Source of the DNA: Marsupella aquatica
Taxonomy: Eukaryota > Marchantiophyta
Length of the DNA: 64,000 nucleotides
Direction of reading: 5' to 3'
Assembly: GCA_973895155.1 (NCBI GenBank)
Contig: OZ316895.1
Coordinates: 24,738,001-24,802,000, forward strand
Position 1 is the first letter of the stretch. Every line of letters begins with the position of its first letter. The notes under the pieces are model-generated. The model had not been told where the DNA came from and made no database searches. It saw only the letters and a program-made list of their open reading frames with translations. The position numbers and the translations under genes were made by a program. Below are positions 39,028 to 53,610 of this stretch, one piece after another.

Positions 39028-39730
39028 ATTGAAGCAACTTCGACCTGTAAGGGTGATTGGAAGACACATTGTCCCTAATCTCCGTAGTAGCTCTTCACCT
39101 TTTCTCAGTTAAAAGGAGTGATGGTGAATACTTGCACAAAATAATTCACTCGGGTGTACTCTGTAGAATTATGGCCGTTTGCGGCTGTTCACTTTAACTT
39201 AGTGAACCATATACTGACCAGAATTCAGACTGCATGGTGTACACTTTTCATCTTTTTCGAGTGAGCAGCCTGTTGTGAACTCCATCAATTGAGTAAGAAG
39301 TCTTGTATTTGCTTCTCATTTGTGTTCTCCGGTTGAATTATGATCGAGGTGTGAATTTGCGGTACTCATGAACCGGAGTAGATTCCGATGAATTTATGAT
39401 ACCCACTGGTACCAATAAATGGTTCTCGGAACCTCTTTACCTGGCTGCGAGAGGCATTGGACTTTTCGTGATATTCTGTACTAACAATAGTGGATTCTGT
39501 AGAGATTATCGATCATATATTTGGGTCTCAAGACATGCAGAATGGTTGTTTCTGCATCGCTTACGGTCAACTGCATGGTAATCAGCCAGAGCTGATGTCT
39601 TGGCAGTCATGCCTAGTAGGCGTTGAGATGGAGCGAGAGTTGACCTCCATCTGCATTGCTCTTTGAGGCCGATTTCCGGTTCTTCAAATTTATTTTGCTG
39701 TGTCAATTAGTATAAATCCGTTTGTGGTTC
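39028..39730. other. QCR8 3' flank, no gene seen
   Basis: It presumably includes the 3' untranslated region of QCR8. The open frame 39396-39581 has no recognisable motif. Confidence 0.4.
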
Positions 39731-40560
39731 GACAAAGTTGAAGCTCTTAGTTCACTGTTCGGACCAGTCCGTAGTTGTAGGCCCTGTGTAGAGAACTTTT
39801 TTTTCGCGTGGCTCGATTACGTTTAAGTTTAAGTGGTCTTCTTTTCTTACTCTTTCCAGTCACGTTTCTAGCGATAACACAGCCACTAGTCCTTGCAAAC
39901 GAACTTCCACGATTTTCATGGTTTGGATATAGTGCGAGTGTTAACTTTACCTGACTCCTCTTCCAATGAAGTTTTCTATATTTTTTCCATGTTTTCTTGA
40001 ACCGAGATTCCACATCTGTTCGATGTTTTGATGAAGTTCCCGGTTCGTTCCTCGGACCATTACGTAGTTGTAAGCCCTTTCTGTAGATAATTTACCTCAC
40101 TTGGTTTGATAATCTCCTTAAAATCATGCATGGTCTTCCCTTTTCTTCTTTGCAGACACTTTTTTACATGATAACACAGGCACTGAGATCTGAAATACAG
40201 GAGTTCGGAGATGGTTGGACAGTTGAATCCACCTTGGCAAGCTTTCTTGTTTTCTATTTTCTTTTGCCACAGAGGGTACATTTGTTCTTTAATTTTACGA
40301 AGCTCTCAGTTCGCTCTTCTGACCACTACATAATTTTGGTCCTTTCAATAGATAATTCACTTCACCTGGCGAATATTTCTCTTAACCTTCAAATCATGAA
40401 TGATTTTGTTTTCAATCTTGCCAGTGATGACGAAGCCCCTGATCCATGCAAATATGAGCTTTCCAAATTTGTCAGAACTCGGAGACAAATATGTATGCCG
40501 AGACTTATGGGCGGGAAGGGAACTCGTGAGGAGACTGTTTTCCTTTATAGTGCAATATGT
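39731..40560 (+). repeat. Three diverged tandem copies of a 265-300-bp unit
   Basis: Copies start near 39731, 40033 and 40297. Each begins GAAGCTCT/GAAGTTCC plus (C/A)(G/A)GTTC(G/A)CT, then GGACCA.T.CGTAGTTGTA or a relative. Each then has a GTAGA-AATT.AC.TCAC block, a CTTTTCTT..TTTCCAG/TTTGCAG tract and a GATAACACAG.CACT or GATGACGAAG.CCCT block. The pyrimidine tract plus AG mimics splice acceptors. No coding frame is preserved between copies, so the unit is non-coding. Confidence 0.6.
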
Positions 40561-43333
40561 ACGTTTTACTACCGACCAACTTTACTACCCTAAATTTGTA
40601 TCCACAGATCTTGTGGACTCATCTTAGACATCTTAGAATTTACTCTATTAATAGTGCGCTGAATCTTATCTGGATCCTGACTTGCGCAACAGCAGATCCT
40701 GAGGATCACTACGAGACAACTTACAGTATCCTAAGAATACTATACTGTAATTGTCGATACTTTGTCTCCAGGATTCTTCAGCTACCCATGAGTTGGTACT
40801 CATCAGTTGAGAGTACGCAAGCTCCTCAATTACACACAAGGAAAATGAAAATGACAGGTATCTACCATCGGGTAGTTGTCTACTAGCGGAGTTTCTATCC
40901 ACGTATCGCATTGACTCGTCTTTGATTGTTAGTTTTGGGCCTTTTGTGGCTTTTGATTTTCTGAGAGCTCCAAGTTTTTAGGTACTTGAGCTTCTTTGGA
41001 TTTCTTTGCTCTTCAACCTTTCTGTAATTTGTTCCCAGTGGCACCTTGGTAACCTTTTCTCACGATGGCTGGGGGACGAAAGGGATATCTTTCATCCGGA
41101 GTGTGCATCTTGAAGCCTGCCTGGTTCTTTTCCCTATCTGTTGTTGCATGCGTCTTCAACTGGCTTCAGTCTTGTCAGAGAGTACTTTCTGCTCTTATTT
41201 TACATGTCTAGTGTTATGCGCTTGAATCGTCATTCCAATATTTCATTGCAAACGTCCATTGCAAATACATCTTAGATTCGCCTATCTTGTCATGCTATAC
41301 ATATGTACGTCAACCATTGCTACCTTTGTCTTCTCTCTGGTCTTTAGACCGACACCGATCTTCAGCATCTTCTGTTTCAATGGCATCATAGACGAATTTC
41401 CTTTCATGACTGGCAGTGCCCACTTCAATTAACGGACACTCGAACAGTGAATAGCCTGGCCGATTAAGTCAAAGCTTAGTACGGAAGATTTTCTTTCGTT
41501 GGTGCTGCTGATATCTGGAACTCCTGTGAAGGAGCTGTCTCCAACAGTCTTTTCCTATGTAGAAGACATACAATTTCATCGCAGTAAAGGTTCAATCCTT
41601 TCAAGATTGCGAGGTTGCGACAAAAGCCCTGAAATACTACCGTCAAATCAATTTAGGGCTCATTCCTTGTATCTAGTCCTTGTATTCCAAGTTTTGAAGT
41701 GGTTTCTGGTCCACACGGTTGCCCATTAGAAGATGTACACCTTCTACAAGATTTATGCTTTATGGTTGAGTGGGAACTTGACTTAATTTGAGGTTGATAC
41801 TCATACGAATCACACTGCATGGTTTCAGGACTCTTCAATATATTTAAAGGCTAAGATGGACCACAGTGCTGATTTTCAGGACTAAAAACAAACCAAACAC
41901 TTTATTTTAAATTCCAAATGGTGAATATGTATACAAAAAAATAGGTGTCACGAGAGAAGAAAGAATAATATTTTAGAGCAATCCAAGCAATATGTTGTGG
42001 ACTAGAGTCTTGTCGATTGTTGTGATCTACGAGAATTTCATTTCCATTTCATCTTATTTTGACAAGCAGGCCGCGGTCCACCTTTCTAAAGCTTTTTGCA
42101 GGGAACTTTTCCTGGCTGTCTGATCTGATCAACCATTTCTCTGGGCAGTATTTCACTCTGTAGGGGACTAAGGAGGGGCCTGGAAGCCCTTTGTAAAGAG
42201 CAGAACACATAGGAAAAGTTGTCTGGAATGTCTGATCTTGGAAAGTGGGGATTGAGGGGCAAGGATGCAGTTGTTGTGGACACTGGGAGAAGCCAAAATG
42301 GCAGAGGCAGTGGCCCCTGGGGTCTAGGGAGGTGCAGGTGGGCACAGATTGTAGGGGCGAGAGACTTGGAGGGGGGCCTGATCAGGCTGTGGGGAGGCAG
42401 GTGCTGGTGGGATGGGGAGGGGAGGTGGCAAGATGAGGAGGGGGAGGCAGTAGGGGAGGCAAGATGGGAAGCGGGAGAAACAGTTTTTGTCCTCCACTCA
42501 AAACTCTTCATTCCTTACATCCTATCCCCAACAAGGAAACCCCAGCACAAATGGTTGTGTTCTGTTCACCCCCCTTGCAGACAGATCCCCATATTGCAAA
42601 CCCCTCCACGGTTGATGCACAAAATCAGGCATTTGCTTTTTAGGGGTCACCTTTAGAGCATCCACACCAGTTTTTGGCCAGACGCCAGCATCACAAGTTA
42701 TTTGGCAGGATGCAGGCCGCATGCATCGCTCCCCAGCCCGAATCCAACTATGCCCTTGCACCAGTGCCTGGTAAAAAGGCCCGGCAAAACACTTTACCAT
42801 AGTAAACATTACTGCACGCAGTTTGAACCCACAAACAGCAGCGAATATTGTTGATAACAATCAAAACTTTCTTTCGCTTCCAAACTGTGAACACCATAGC
42901 CTGCGCCCTACAAGCTTTGCAAAATGAGTCACAAAGGTTTCTACTTTGTACATATATGTTCGCTGCCAATGAGATGAGAAAACTAATGCAGCAATAGGTA
43001 ATCATGTGCAATGTGTTACTTGAAAAATTACTCAAGTTTTTTATTTTAATTAGTTTGGCCTTACCAAGGTTAGTTAACTTTAAATTATTTTAGTATAAGA
43101 TCCATTTATTTAGACTTCCACATCTTAGCCTCCCTTAGGGGGTATAGGTTGGAGGGAGGACATTCTTTCACTCAATCTTCACATGTCCTCTCTCATGTGT
43201 TAGGATAAATCTAGACCAAGCAAGTCAGTGTCAACATAGGGGAACAACATCCATAGACTCTAACATTAGAAGTAAGTGGTTCACCCCGTCTGGGCTATGT
43301 CCACCCCATCTGGGCTAGTGTCACACCAGAAGT
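40561..43333. other. Spacer, no gene seen
   Basis: Short frames on both strands carry no motifs. A G/purine-rich tract at 42230-42490 yields long but low-complexity frames on both strands (Pro/Ser/Leu-rich on minus). Otherwise nothing stands out. Confidence 0.4.
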
Positions 43334-43335
43334 TT

Positions 43336-43497
43336 AGTCCTTAAGCGAATTCCACCTTAAATGCAACGTAAACTTTGTTAGTATTGAGGGTTTGCACAAG
43401 GCGGAACTTGCTGCCTTTGTTTATTTACATAAACTAGCGCTAAGCGTACATAATTATATGTACAGATACTTCACTTATGTAAGTTTTGTGTTACGCC
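43336..43497 (+). repeat. Dispersed repeat, copy B (partner at 6901-7060)
   Basis: This is the second member of the interspersed family described at 6901-7060, in the same orientation. Its flanks are unrelated to those of copy A. Confidence 0.7.
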
Positions 43498-43633
43498 CCA
43501 GAATTATATGTAGAGATGCTAAGAACAAGGGAGGGAAGGAAAGTGACATTTAGGGTCCCCAAAACACTAAAGGACAACCTTTCCATGCCACCTCAAACGA
43601 TTTCCCGGACAGTGTGCTCCCCTTCAGCGACCA

Positions 43634-43837
43634 ATGTTTGATGTTGCAGCAATCAACGGCTTCTTGGATGACGACAATTTTGTCTTCGCGGAACAGCAAT
43701 TCATCGAGTTCATTAGCCAAGGGCATCCACAGGAACTCGGGCTTGATTAGCTCTCCACCAGTGAATGCAAACTTTCAGAGCTCCCACAACCTAGCCAGCT
43801 CTTGTCTTCCCTGGAGGCTCTCTTTGCTTCTTCCTCC
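43634..43837 (+). pseudogene. Decayed exon of unknown protein with good splice donor
   Basis: From ATG 43634 the frame reads MFDVAAINGFLDDDNFVFAE and QQFIEFISQGHPQELG, then a TAG at 43748-43750. It continues STSECKLSELPQPSQLLSSL and EALFASSS. It ends at a strong donor (CTT|GTAAGT at 43838). The acidic/aromatic composition is reminiscent of N-terminal regions of plant transcription factors (a GATA-type factor was considered), but I cannot name it. One stop in otherwise protein-like sequence suggests a captured or duplicated gene fragment that died recently. It lies just after a dispersed repeat, so transposon capture is possible. Confidence 0.4.
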
Positions 43838-43849
43838 TTGTAAGTATCC

Positions 43850-45190
43850 ATGAATTTAGTTGCCCGGTCGAACATGCATCCCCAGAAATGTGCAACTTGA
43901 TTGACGTTGTTCATCCTAGCTCGACGTCAACACTTGGTACTCGCTTCTGCCCCTAATGTGCTTGCTGAAGCTGCTGACGGTTTGCCTGCATTCGTTTGCT
44001 CTTTGGAAGATGATCGTTGTAGTCAAGAATGAGCCACCGATCCTGGTGAACAGTCCTTACCCCCCCCCCCCCCCCTTCTGCATGCTTAGTAGGGGACAAT
44101 TGTTTGCTGCCAAAGGTGCCTAATGTGCCCTGCCCCTAATTGTACCCAGAGCCACCCTCACTTCCGGCCTTAGCTCGGGTTCCGTGGTTACACTCAATTG
44201 TTTAAGTTCCCCCCCCCCCCCCCGCGTTTTACCTAGAAACTTATGTAAACAAGTATATACCACAAGGTTTTAACCCTTGAATACCCTAGTGAATCCGGCT
44301 AGGCATCACATGAGGCAGCTAGTTTTAGACCCTCTAGCAAGATTCCTTTGCTCTGACCTCCTATGCAGTACCTTAGAGCTCTACCAGGCTCTTTAGTTTG
44401 CCAATAGATAGGTTTAGGTTTTTTGTTCCTAGTTGTTCTTGTGGTGGACTTTGGCTTGGTTCCCTTAGTTGGGCTTTGTGCATGGCACTTTTGTTGCCTC
44501 TTTTGCCTGTGGGATATATATGGTCTCTTGGTTGGGCGCCTTCTATCAAATGACAGTGAAAAAAATTGTTTCTTTTAGGCTGCTATATGATGGGACACTC
44601 TTTGGCTATCTTGTCTTATTCAAATTGCTTTGCAATGTATTTCTACATTAATCTGGTCTAATCTATGCTTTTGCCATGTATTATTTAGAATTTAGCCATT
44701 TATTCTAGCCCTTTTTATTTTTCCTTACTTGCATGGGACGGTCTGACCCTTCAACCAGGCAACTAGGATTCTGTTTAGTTATTGATGGAGTGCTGGTTAT
44801 ATGTACATTGGGTATAAAGTTTACAATGGTTAAGGTTTATGGATCAAAGGTGTCACCTAAATAGAGAGCCCCTCCAAATAGAGCTGAAAATTAAAAAGGA
44901 ACAAAATTAGCTTAGTTCTCTTTGAATCACAAAATATTGTATTTATATAGTAGTAGATTCAAATTAATGCACTTGTCTCACCTCTCTCACTTTTAGAAAT
45001 GTGTGCAACTTTCTTATAATCATTCTTTCAATATTGTGTTTCATAAACATAGCATGTTCATCGTGTAACATGCTTTACTTTTTGTCTAGTAGTGATGTGT
45101 AAGTGGATGAAATTAGAGAGTAAAACTAGAATACATATTAAATGTTGATGGGATAGAACAATATAAATAAAGTACATGCAAATAAAAGCA
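43850..45190. other. Spacer with two poly-C runs
   Basis: Homopolymer C runs of about 18 lie at 44061-44078 and 44211-44223. The rest is AT-rich. The frame 44469-44651 is hydrophobic and unsupported. Confidence 0.5.
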
Positions 45191-45197
45191 CATAGTG

Positions 45198-45275
45198 TCC
45201 AATGAAAAGTACAATTAAATTTTATGACACAAAGATTCCAATGAAAAGTACAATTAAATTTTATGACACAAAGAT
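45198..45275 (+). repeat. 39-bp tandem duplication
   Basis: Two identical adjacent copies of the unit beginning TCCAATGAAAAGTACAATTA are at 45198-45236 and 45237-45275, in AT-rich DNA. Confidence 0.95.
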
Positions 45276-45890
45276 GCTACTAGTTGTGCACTTACTTCAA
45301 TGTGCCTTATTAATGATACACATTTCAATAAAAACACTAAACTTAAATAAGAAAGCCATGAGGGGAATTTAAGACACAATGTGTTGACGCTACTTAAAGT
45401 CATTTCTCTCACTCATGAAAATACTTAAAGTGGTAGAAAATGAAGCCCTTGGTTTCACTCTAGAAGATAACAAAGTTTCAAAATTAAGGGGGCTGCCCAA
45501 ATAATTCAAAATACTATAGGATACCAAATTTTAAAGGGGTCCATAAATGAATTAAAAGTCTGTATGATACAAAGGATGCCCCTTGTTAAGATATATTAAA
45601 AAAAAAACACATGACACAAAAATATGAATAAGACAAAACATGAAAATTGGATTCACCATATAACAACTTCATAAACTAGTCAAATTAAGATTAAGAACTT
45701 ATAATGATTGTTTCAATTGTTTGATAAGTCAAAATAGGATTGTATTAGGATGAACATGAGAGTGAATTTGTCAAATTGAAATATATTGTTTGTTTGTCTA
45801 CTTGTAGTTGAGGAGTGAGCTGCCTACAGTAGCTCTGCCGACTGCAGCCAACCCTAACCAAGGCGCGGGCTTGTGTTTGCGTCAGGGAAT

Positions 45891-45915
45891 GGGGTGGGGT
45901 GGGGTGGGGTGGGGT
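45891..45915 (+). promoter_or_regulatory. (GGGGT)5 run, potential G-quadruplex
   Basis: Five perfect GGGGT units in a row satisfy the usual four-G-tract rule. The run is about 530 bases upstream of the ornithine carbamoyltransferase ATG on the coding strand, so it may affect its promoter. It may equally be a neutral microsatellite. Confidence 0.5.
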
Positions 45916-46447
45916 GTGGCTCGGCTCCATTTGTATCAAACGTGGGGCCGTTGCATTTTCGACGGCCAAGAATTGCGTATGGGGAGGGTAAACTTGGAAT
46001 TGACTCAACCCATATGTAAAGGCTATCTGACAGTGTATGAGGCGTCTACCTGCCCACTTGGCTCCTTCCGTGGGTGGAGAGGCAGCTATGGCTGGCTGAA
46101 GGAGCTGCCCGGCCCATGGGAGCGGAGAAGACGCTACGAGCTGCTCCGGTACAAATTATTTGTTGTTGCGAGACAGGCAGATCCAACTGATCCCAAGAAC
46201 GAAGATATGATCGAATGATGCCCACATTGCTCTCAGTCCGGGGTGGGGGCCGTTGCCACCAAATCGCTATGTGTCGCCCACCCCCTAGAATGCATAAGAG
46301 CGGGGAATTGGTGCAGTAGGCTCTTGCAGTCTTGTCACTCAGTACTTCTCGTTTTGATTGAGTGGGATCTGTGGAAAGTATTCAGTTGTGCAGATTGTGT
46401 ATCGCAGAGGGGATTCAGACTGAGGTCACCAGAGCGTTAAGAGAGCA

Positions 46448-49954
<3,507 letters not shown>

Positions 49955-51100
49955 AGTTTTGGCACATCAGTCTCTTTATTGAGATAGAAGCTTATTCGGA
50001 TGATCATGTCTTTCTGTTCTAGTTATGTTCAGGGTGCCTGAAATTCCCTGTCAGCGAGGCTGCCGAGGTTACAATAGAAATAGTGACGTGGTTCAGTAGG
50101 CAGGTTTTTTTCCCCAGCGAATGCTATCAGTGATATAGATATGATCTCATTTCAGTGATCACTTTAGGAACTTCGAATACCAAATATTAGAGTGAAGAGA
50201 AGAAAGTTTAGCCATGCCTTGATATGTGTGCGGGGGCGGCAGTTAGCTATGTCAGCAAATTCCAGTTTCATGACATTTTTGTGAATAGTCACCTGTTCCT
50301 GGAATTGTTAATCTGTCTGCTATAAACGACCAGCGACAGAGAGGGTCTAGAACTGCTCTATCAGATAACTGTTGTAGACACTTACGAAATAATCTCACGA
50401 AGGTGAAGGTGAATTGCCAGTGGAGTGTAACTTCCTCTATTTAGTTATGTCGGAAGCTTAGTTGTGTTTCCAGAATTTGCTACATGGTTTCTGCCTGTCA
50501 AGCCTAGCGCATATTTTGGCTCTTCTCTACTCTTGTTTGCTTCCAGGAATAGAAGTTCCCAGTAGGTCCCTGGCCTTAACCCCTTCCCAATAATTCTGAA
50601 CGTAAGCTAACTGACAGCAAGTGACAAACCAACAAATCAAACTAATGTGCACAGGGTAGGATGGAGCCTAGCCTGTGCTGCTTAATTCATAAGTTTAATG
50701 TGACTCCCTTTTTCCAGTTTTTAAGTACTAAACCTTAAATTTCTTACATAGGGCCTCAGTCTTTGTTATTTATCTGATTTAAAATGTGCGTTAGAGGAAG
50801 TGCATGTTACAGGGTTTAAGGTGCTAGATGTTTCTACACTCCCGTATGGCAAATCTGACCTGCTCACAAAGTCCTTTAGTGATAATTGAATTGATTTGCT
50901 TTGTTTATCTAGTAATCCATTCCTGCTCGTAAAGTATCGAATTGATTGACTGTATTTATTTACTGTTTGTTTCCTCATTTAGAATTAGGAGTTACACCCC
51001 ATAATCTAATTTAGAAATTCAATTTTCAATAGTTCCAGTCACCCTCTTATTTGTAATGTAATAATTATTAAATTTTCAAATTATTCTATTTGTTAAACGT
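49955..51100. other. OTC 3' flank, no gene seen
   Basis: Only short frames and no RNA gene that I can fold by eye. It becomes AT-rich toward 51 kb. Confidence 0.45.
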
Positions 51101-51107
51101 ACAGTTT

Positions 51108-51168
51108 GTCTGGCAAAGGTTGAACCTAAGATCTCTTGTTCTCACACCAGAGTTCCAGTGGGCTAAAC
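51108..51168 (-). repeat. tRNA-derived SINE-like copy 1
   Basis: On minus it reads TAGCCCACTGG (A-box like TRGYNNARNGG, one mismatch), then about 30 bases later AGATCTTAGGTTCAACC (B-box like GGTTCRANNCC). It is nearly the same as copy 2 at 51243-51307. Cloverleaf stems are not complete, so this is not a working tRNA gene. Confidence 0.5.
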
Positions 51169-51242
51169 TTAAAGTCTAAATGCTGATGTGTCATGTTTCA
51201 TGTCCAGTGGGCTAAACCCTAAACTTGCTCTCTCACCCTAGT

Positions 51243-51307
51243 TATCTGGCAAGGCTTGAACCTAAGATCTCTAGTTCTCACCACAGGAGTCCCATTGGGC
51301 TAAACTT
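51243..51307 (-). repeat. tRNA-derived SINE-like copy 2
   Basis: On minus, TAGCCCAATGG matches the A-box consensus exactly. AGATCTTAGGTTCAAGCC carries the B-box core. The spacing fits a Pol III internal promoter. It lies about 135 bases from copy 1 with related sequence between them, so the pair is probably a local duplication. Confidence 0.55.
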
Positions 51308-51544
51308 AGCCTAAATGCATACTGTTTCATTACTACCTGCATTTATTTTGGTCTACCTTGTGATTCCAATTAAGATTGTATGCCACTATGCTAAGAATTA
51401 AACTCAAAATTAAGGCTAATCAATGCCATTAGCTTTTATTAACCCTGTATGTGACTGCCCGATGCCCAGTATTTTTAACGTTAGTATCTGGCTAAATACC
51501 TGGAGCAAATCAATGTGGACACAAACAAAATGAAACCCAAACTG

Positions 51545-51606
51545 TCCCAAGGCTAGTTGGTAGAGCAGTTCCTTTGGGATGTAACAGGTTCCGGGTTTGA
51601 AGCCGG
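51545..51606 (+). repeat. tRNA-like (SINE head) sequence, plus strand
   Basis: GGCTAGTTGGTAGAGCAG is followed after about 25 bases by GGTTCCGGGTTTGAAGCC, which resembles a tRNA D-arm and T-arm (B-box GGTTTGAAGCC). The acceptor stem does not pair and the anticodon arm is poor, so it is tRNA-derived and not a tRNA gene. Confidence 0.45.
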
Positions 51607-51978
51607 TTAGCAGTGATAGATACTTTTGTAATTCACCCCACCCAAAAGTGGGGATCAGTCACTCACTAGTCACGACACTCCAAAAAAGTCGGGCAGCAAG
51701 TGTGGGCGGCGAAAAGTGTTTAGGGTTTAGGGTCGATCTTGTCTTTTGTCGTGAATCTATTGAAACCTCTCTAAGTACATGTACATAGTTTCCAATTTAG
51801 AGTGTATGCAACTACCGTAGCGCTATTTTTAATTGGCACAAATATTCTTTAAGACAAAACTACCAATCTAATTTCAAATATTCTCTTTGTGAACCAAAGA
51901 GGGCAACAATTAAATGGGCTTGAAAGCATGAAAAAATAAATGTCTAAAGTTGAAAAGGAGTGAAAAATGATTTCTATG

Positions 51979-52010
51979 AAACCCTAAACCCTAAACCCTA
52001 AACCCTAAAC
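51979..52010 (-). repeat. Interstitial telomere-type repeat (AAACCCT)4.5
   Basis: Four and a half perfect copies of AAACCCT, the complement of the plant telomere unit TTTAGGG, are present. Shorter traces of GTTTAGGGTTTAGGG occur at about 51719 and 63040. The run is too short to be a chromosome end. Confidence 0.9.
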
Positions 52011-52740
52011 AAATGAAAGCGCAATGAGCCTAAATCTTCAGATCTTCAGTAAATGACAAAAGAGAAGTAAAGAGAAAAGGACAATGAAGGGACTTCAGGT
52101 TGAATCTTATCTTTAAGAATCCTATGAGAAAGATTAAAAAAAAGGTTCTCTTGCATTCAAACCTGAAAGAGGAATGGACAATGAAGGGATTTCAGTTTGA
52201 ATCTTATCTTTACAAATCCTATGATAAAGAATAGAAAAAAATGGTCTCTTGCATTAAATCTGAAATCCTAAACCTCCTTAAAGTTGGATGAGTAGATACT
52301 TGGTTTGAAACAAAAAGGCTTCAAAGGAGTAGTCATATGAAGCTTAAGTGTAGGAATAGGTATTGTGATAACACAAATTGCATGGCATATCGTGGCCAGG
52401 GGCCCTCACAGGAATTATCATTTACTTGTCCTTGTCATATTTTTTCTCTACCTAAGAGAGTCCCCATGGACAATGTGCATGAATTGTGGGAGTAAATGTT
52501 ATTTTGATATTTTGGTCAAAAATTAAATTGCCCTCAAAGGCCCAAAAACTAAGGTCATGATGAGTGAAGATTGGGAAAAATAGAAAGACATTTCACTTTA
52601 GCCAACACAAATATCTAGATTATTTGCTCAAGTCAAGTGAGTGAATTCAAATGAAACTAGTAGCAAGCTCTCTAAGTACATGTACGTAGTACTACTTTTA
52701 GCATTAATTATAATAGTTACTAGCTCAATGCCTGTGCGTT

Positions 52741-53610
52741 GCATGAAAGATGTTAAGGAGAGAAAAGATGTTGAGGAGAGAAAAGATCAAGGTGAGCAGG
52801 ATGTCAAAGAGAGAAAAATGTTGAGGAGAGAAAAGATGTTATGGAGGAAAAGATGTTGAGGAGAAGAGAAGATGTTGAGATGAGAAAAAGATTCCAAGGA
52901 GGGAAAAGATGTAAAGGAGAGAAAGGGTGTTGAGGAGAGAAAAATATATTGAGATGAGTAAAATATGTCAAGGAGAGAAAAGATGTTGAGATGAGAAAAA
53001 CATTTCAAAGAGACAAAAGATGCAGAGATGAGAAAAAGATGTCCAGGAGAGAAAAAATGTGGAGGAAGAGAGATTTTGAGATAAGAAAAGGGTGTTTAGG
53101 CGAGATAAGGATGTCAAGGCAAGAGAAGATGTCATGGGAGGCGACATGATGATAAAGATGAAATACATAAGCTGCTTAAATACAAATATGAGGACATCTT
53201 AAGACATTAATACCACACTCATGCATGTACCAACCTCATCATGTAAAACATTTTGGTCAACCTTGCACAACCCTCCTCGAAATCCGGAAGCAAGACCCCT
53301 TACTACTTGTAGAAGATGTTGGGGTGAGGAAAAAACGTTGAGGTGAGGAAAAAATGTTGAAGGGAGAAAAAGAGATCAAGGAGAGTGAAAGATGTCAAGG
53401 CAACACAAAGATGTTGAAGTGATAAAGAAATTTAGGCAAGTGTTGCACAAAAGATGTTGAGGCAAGGACAATATGTCAAGGCAAAGCCGAGGTGAGGAAA
53501 ATATGTTGAGGAAGGAAAAGATTTTGAGGCCAGGAAAAATGTCAAGGCAAGACAATGCTGTCGAGGCAAGGGAAAAATGTCAAGGAAATGCGAATAAATA
53601 AAGGTGAGCT
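52741..53610 (+). repeat. Purine-rich degenerate minisatellite
   Basis: About 870 bases consist of loosely periodic units, 12-20 bases long, of the type GAGGAGAGAAAAGATGTT / GATGTCAAGGAGAGAAA. The strand is almost pyrimidine-free in places. The frames it produces (Lys/Glu/Arg on plus, Ser/Phe/Leu on minus) are composition artefacts. A short non-repetitive interruption lies at about 53160-53310. Confidence 0.8.

Noticed and set aside
42086-42656. Long opposing frames of 141 and 145 codons
   Set aside because: Low-complexity translation of a purine/G-rich tract, with no motif and no splice context.
45808-46218. 136-codon protein before OTC
   Set aside because: It reads through the GGGGT microsatellite, has no recognisable segment and lies in the probable OTC promoter.
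51545-51606. A functional tRNA gene
   Set aside because: D-arm-like and T-arm-like words are present, but the acceptor stem does not pair and the anticodon arm is poor. It is tRNA-derived at best.
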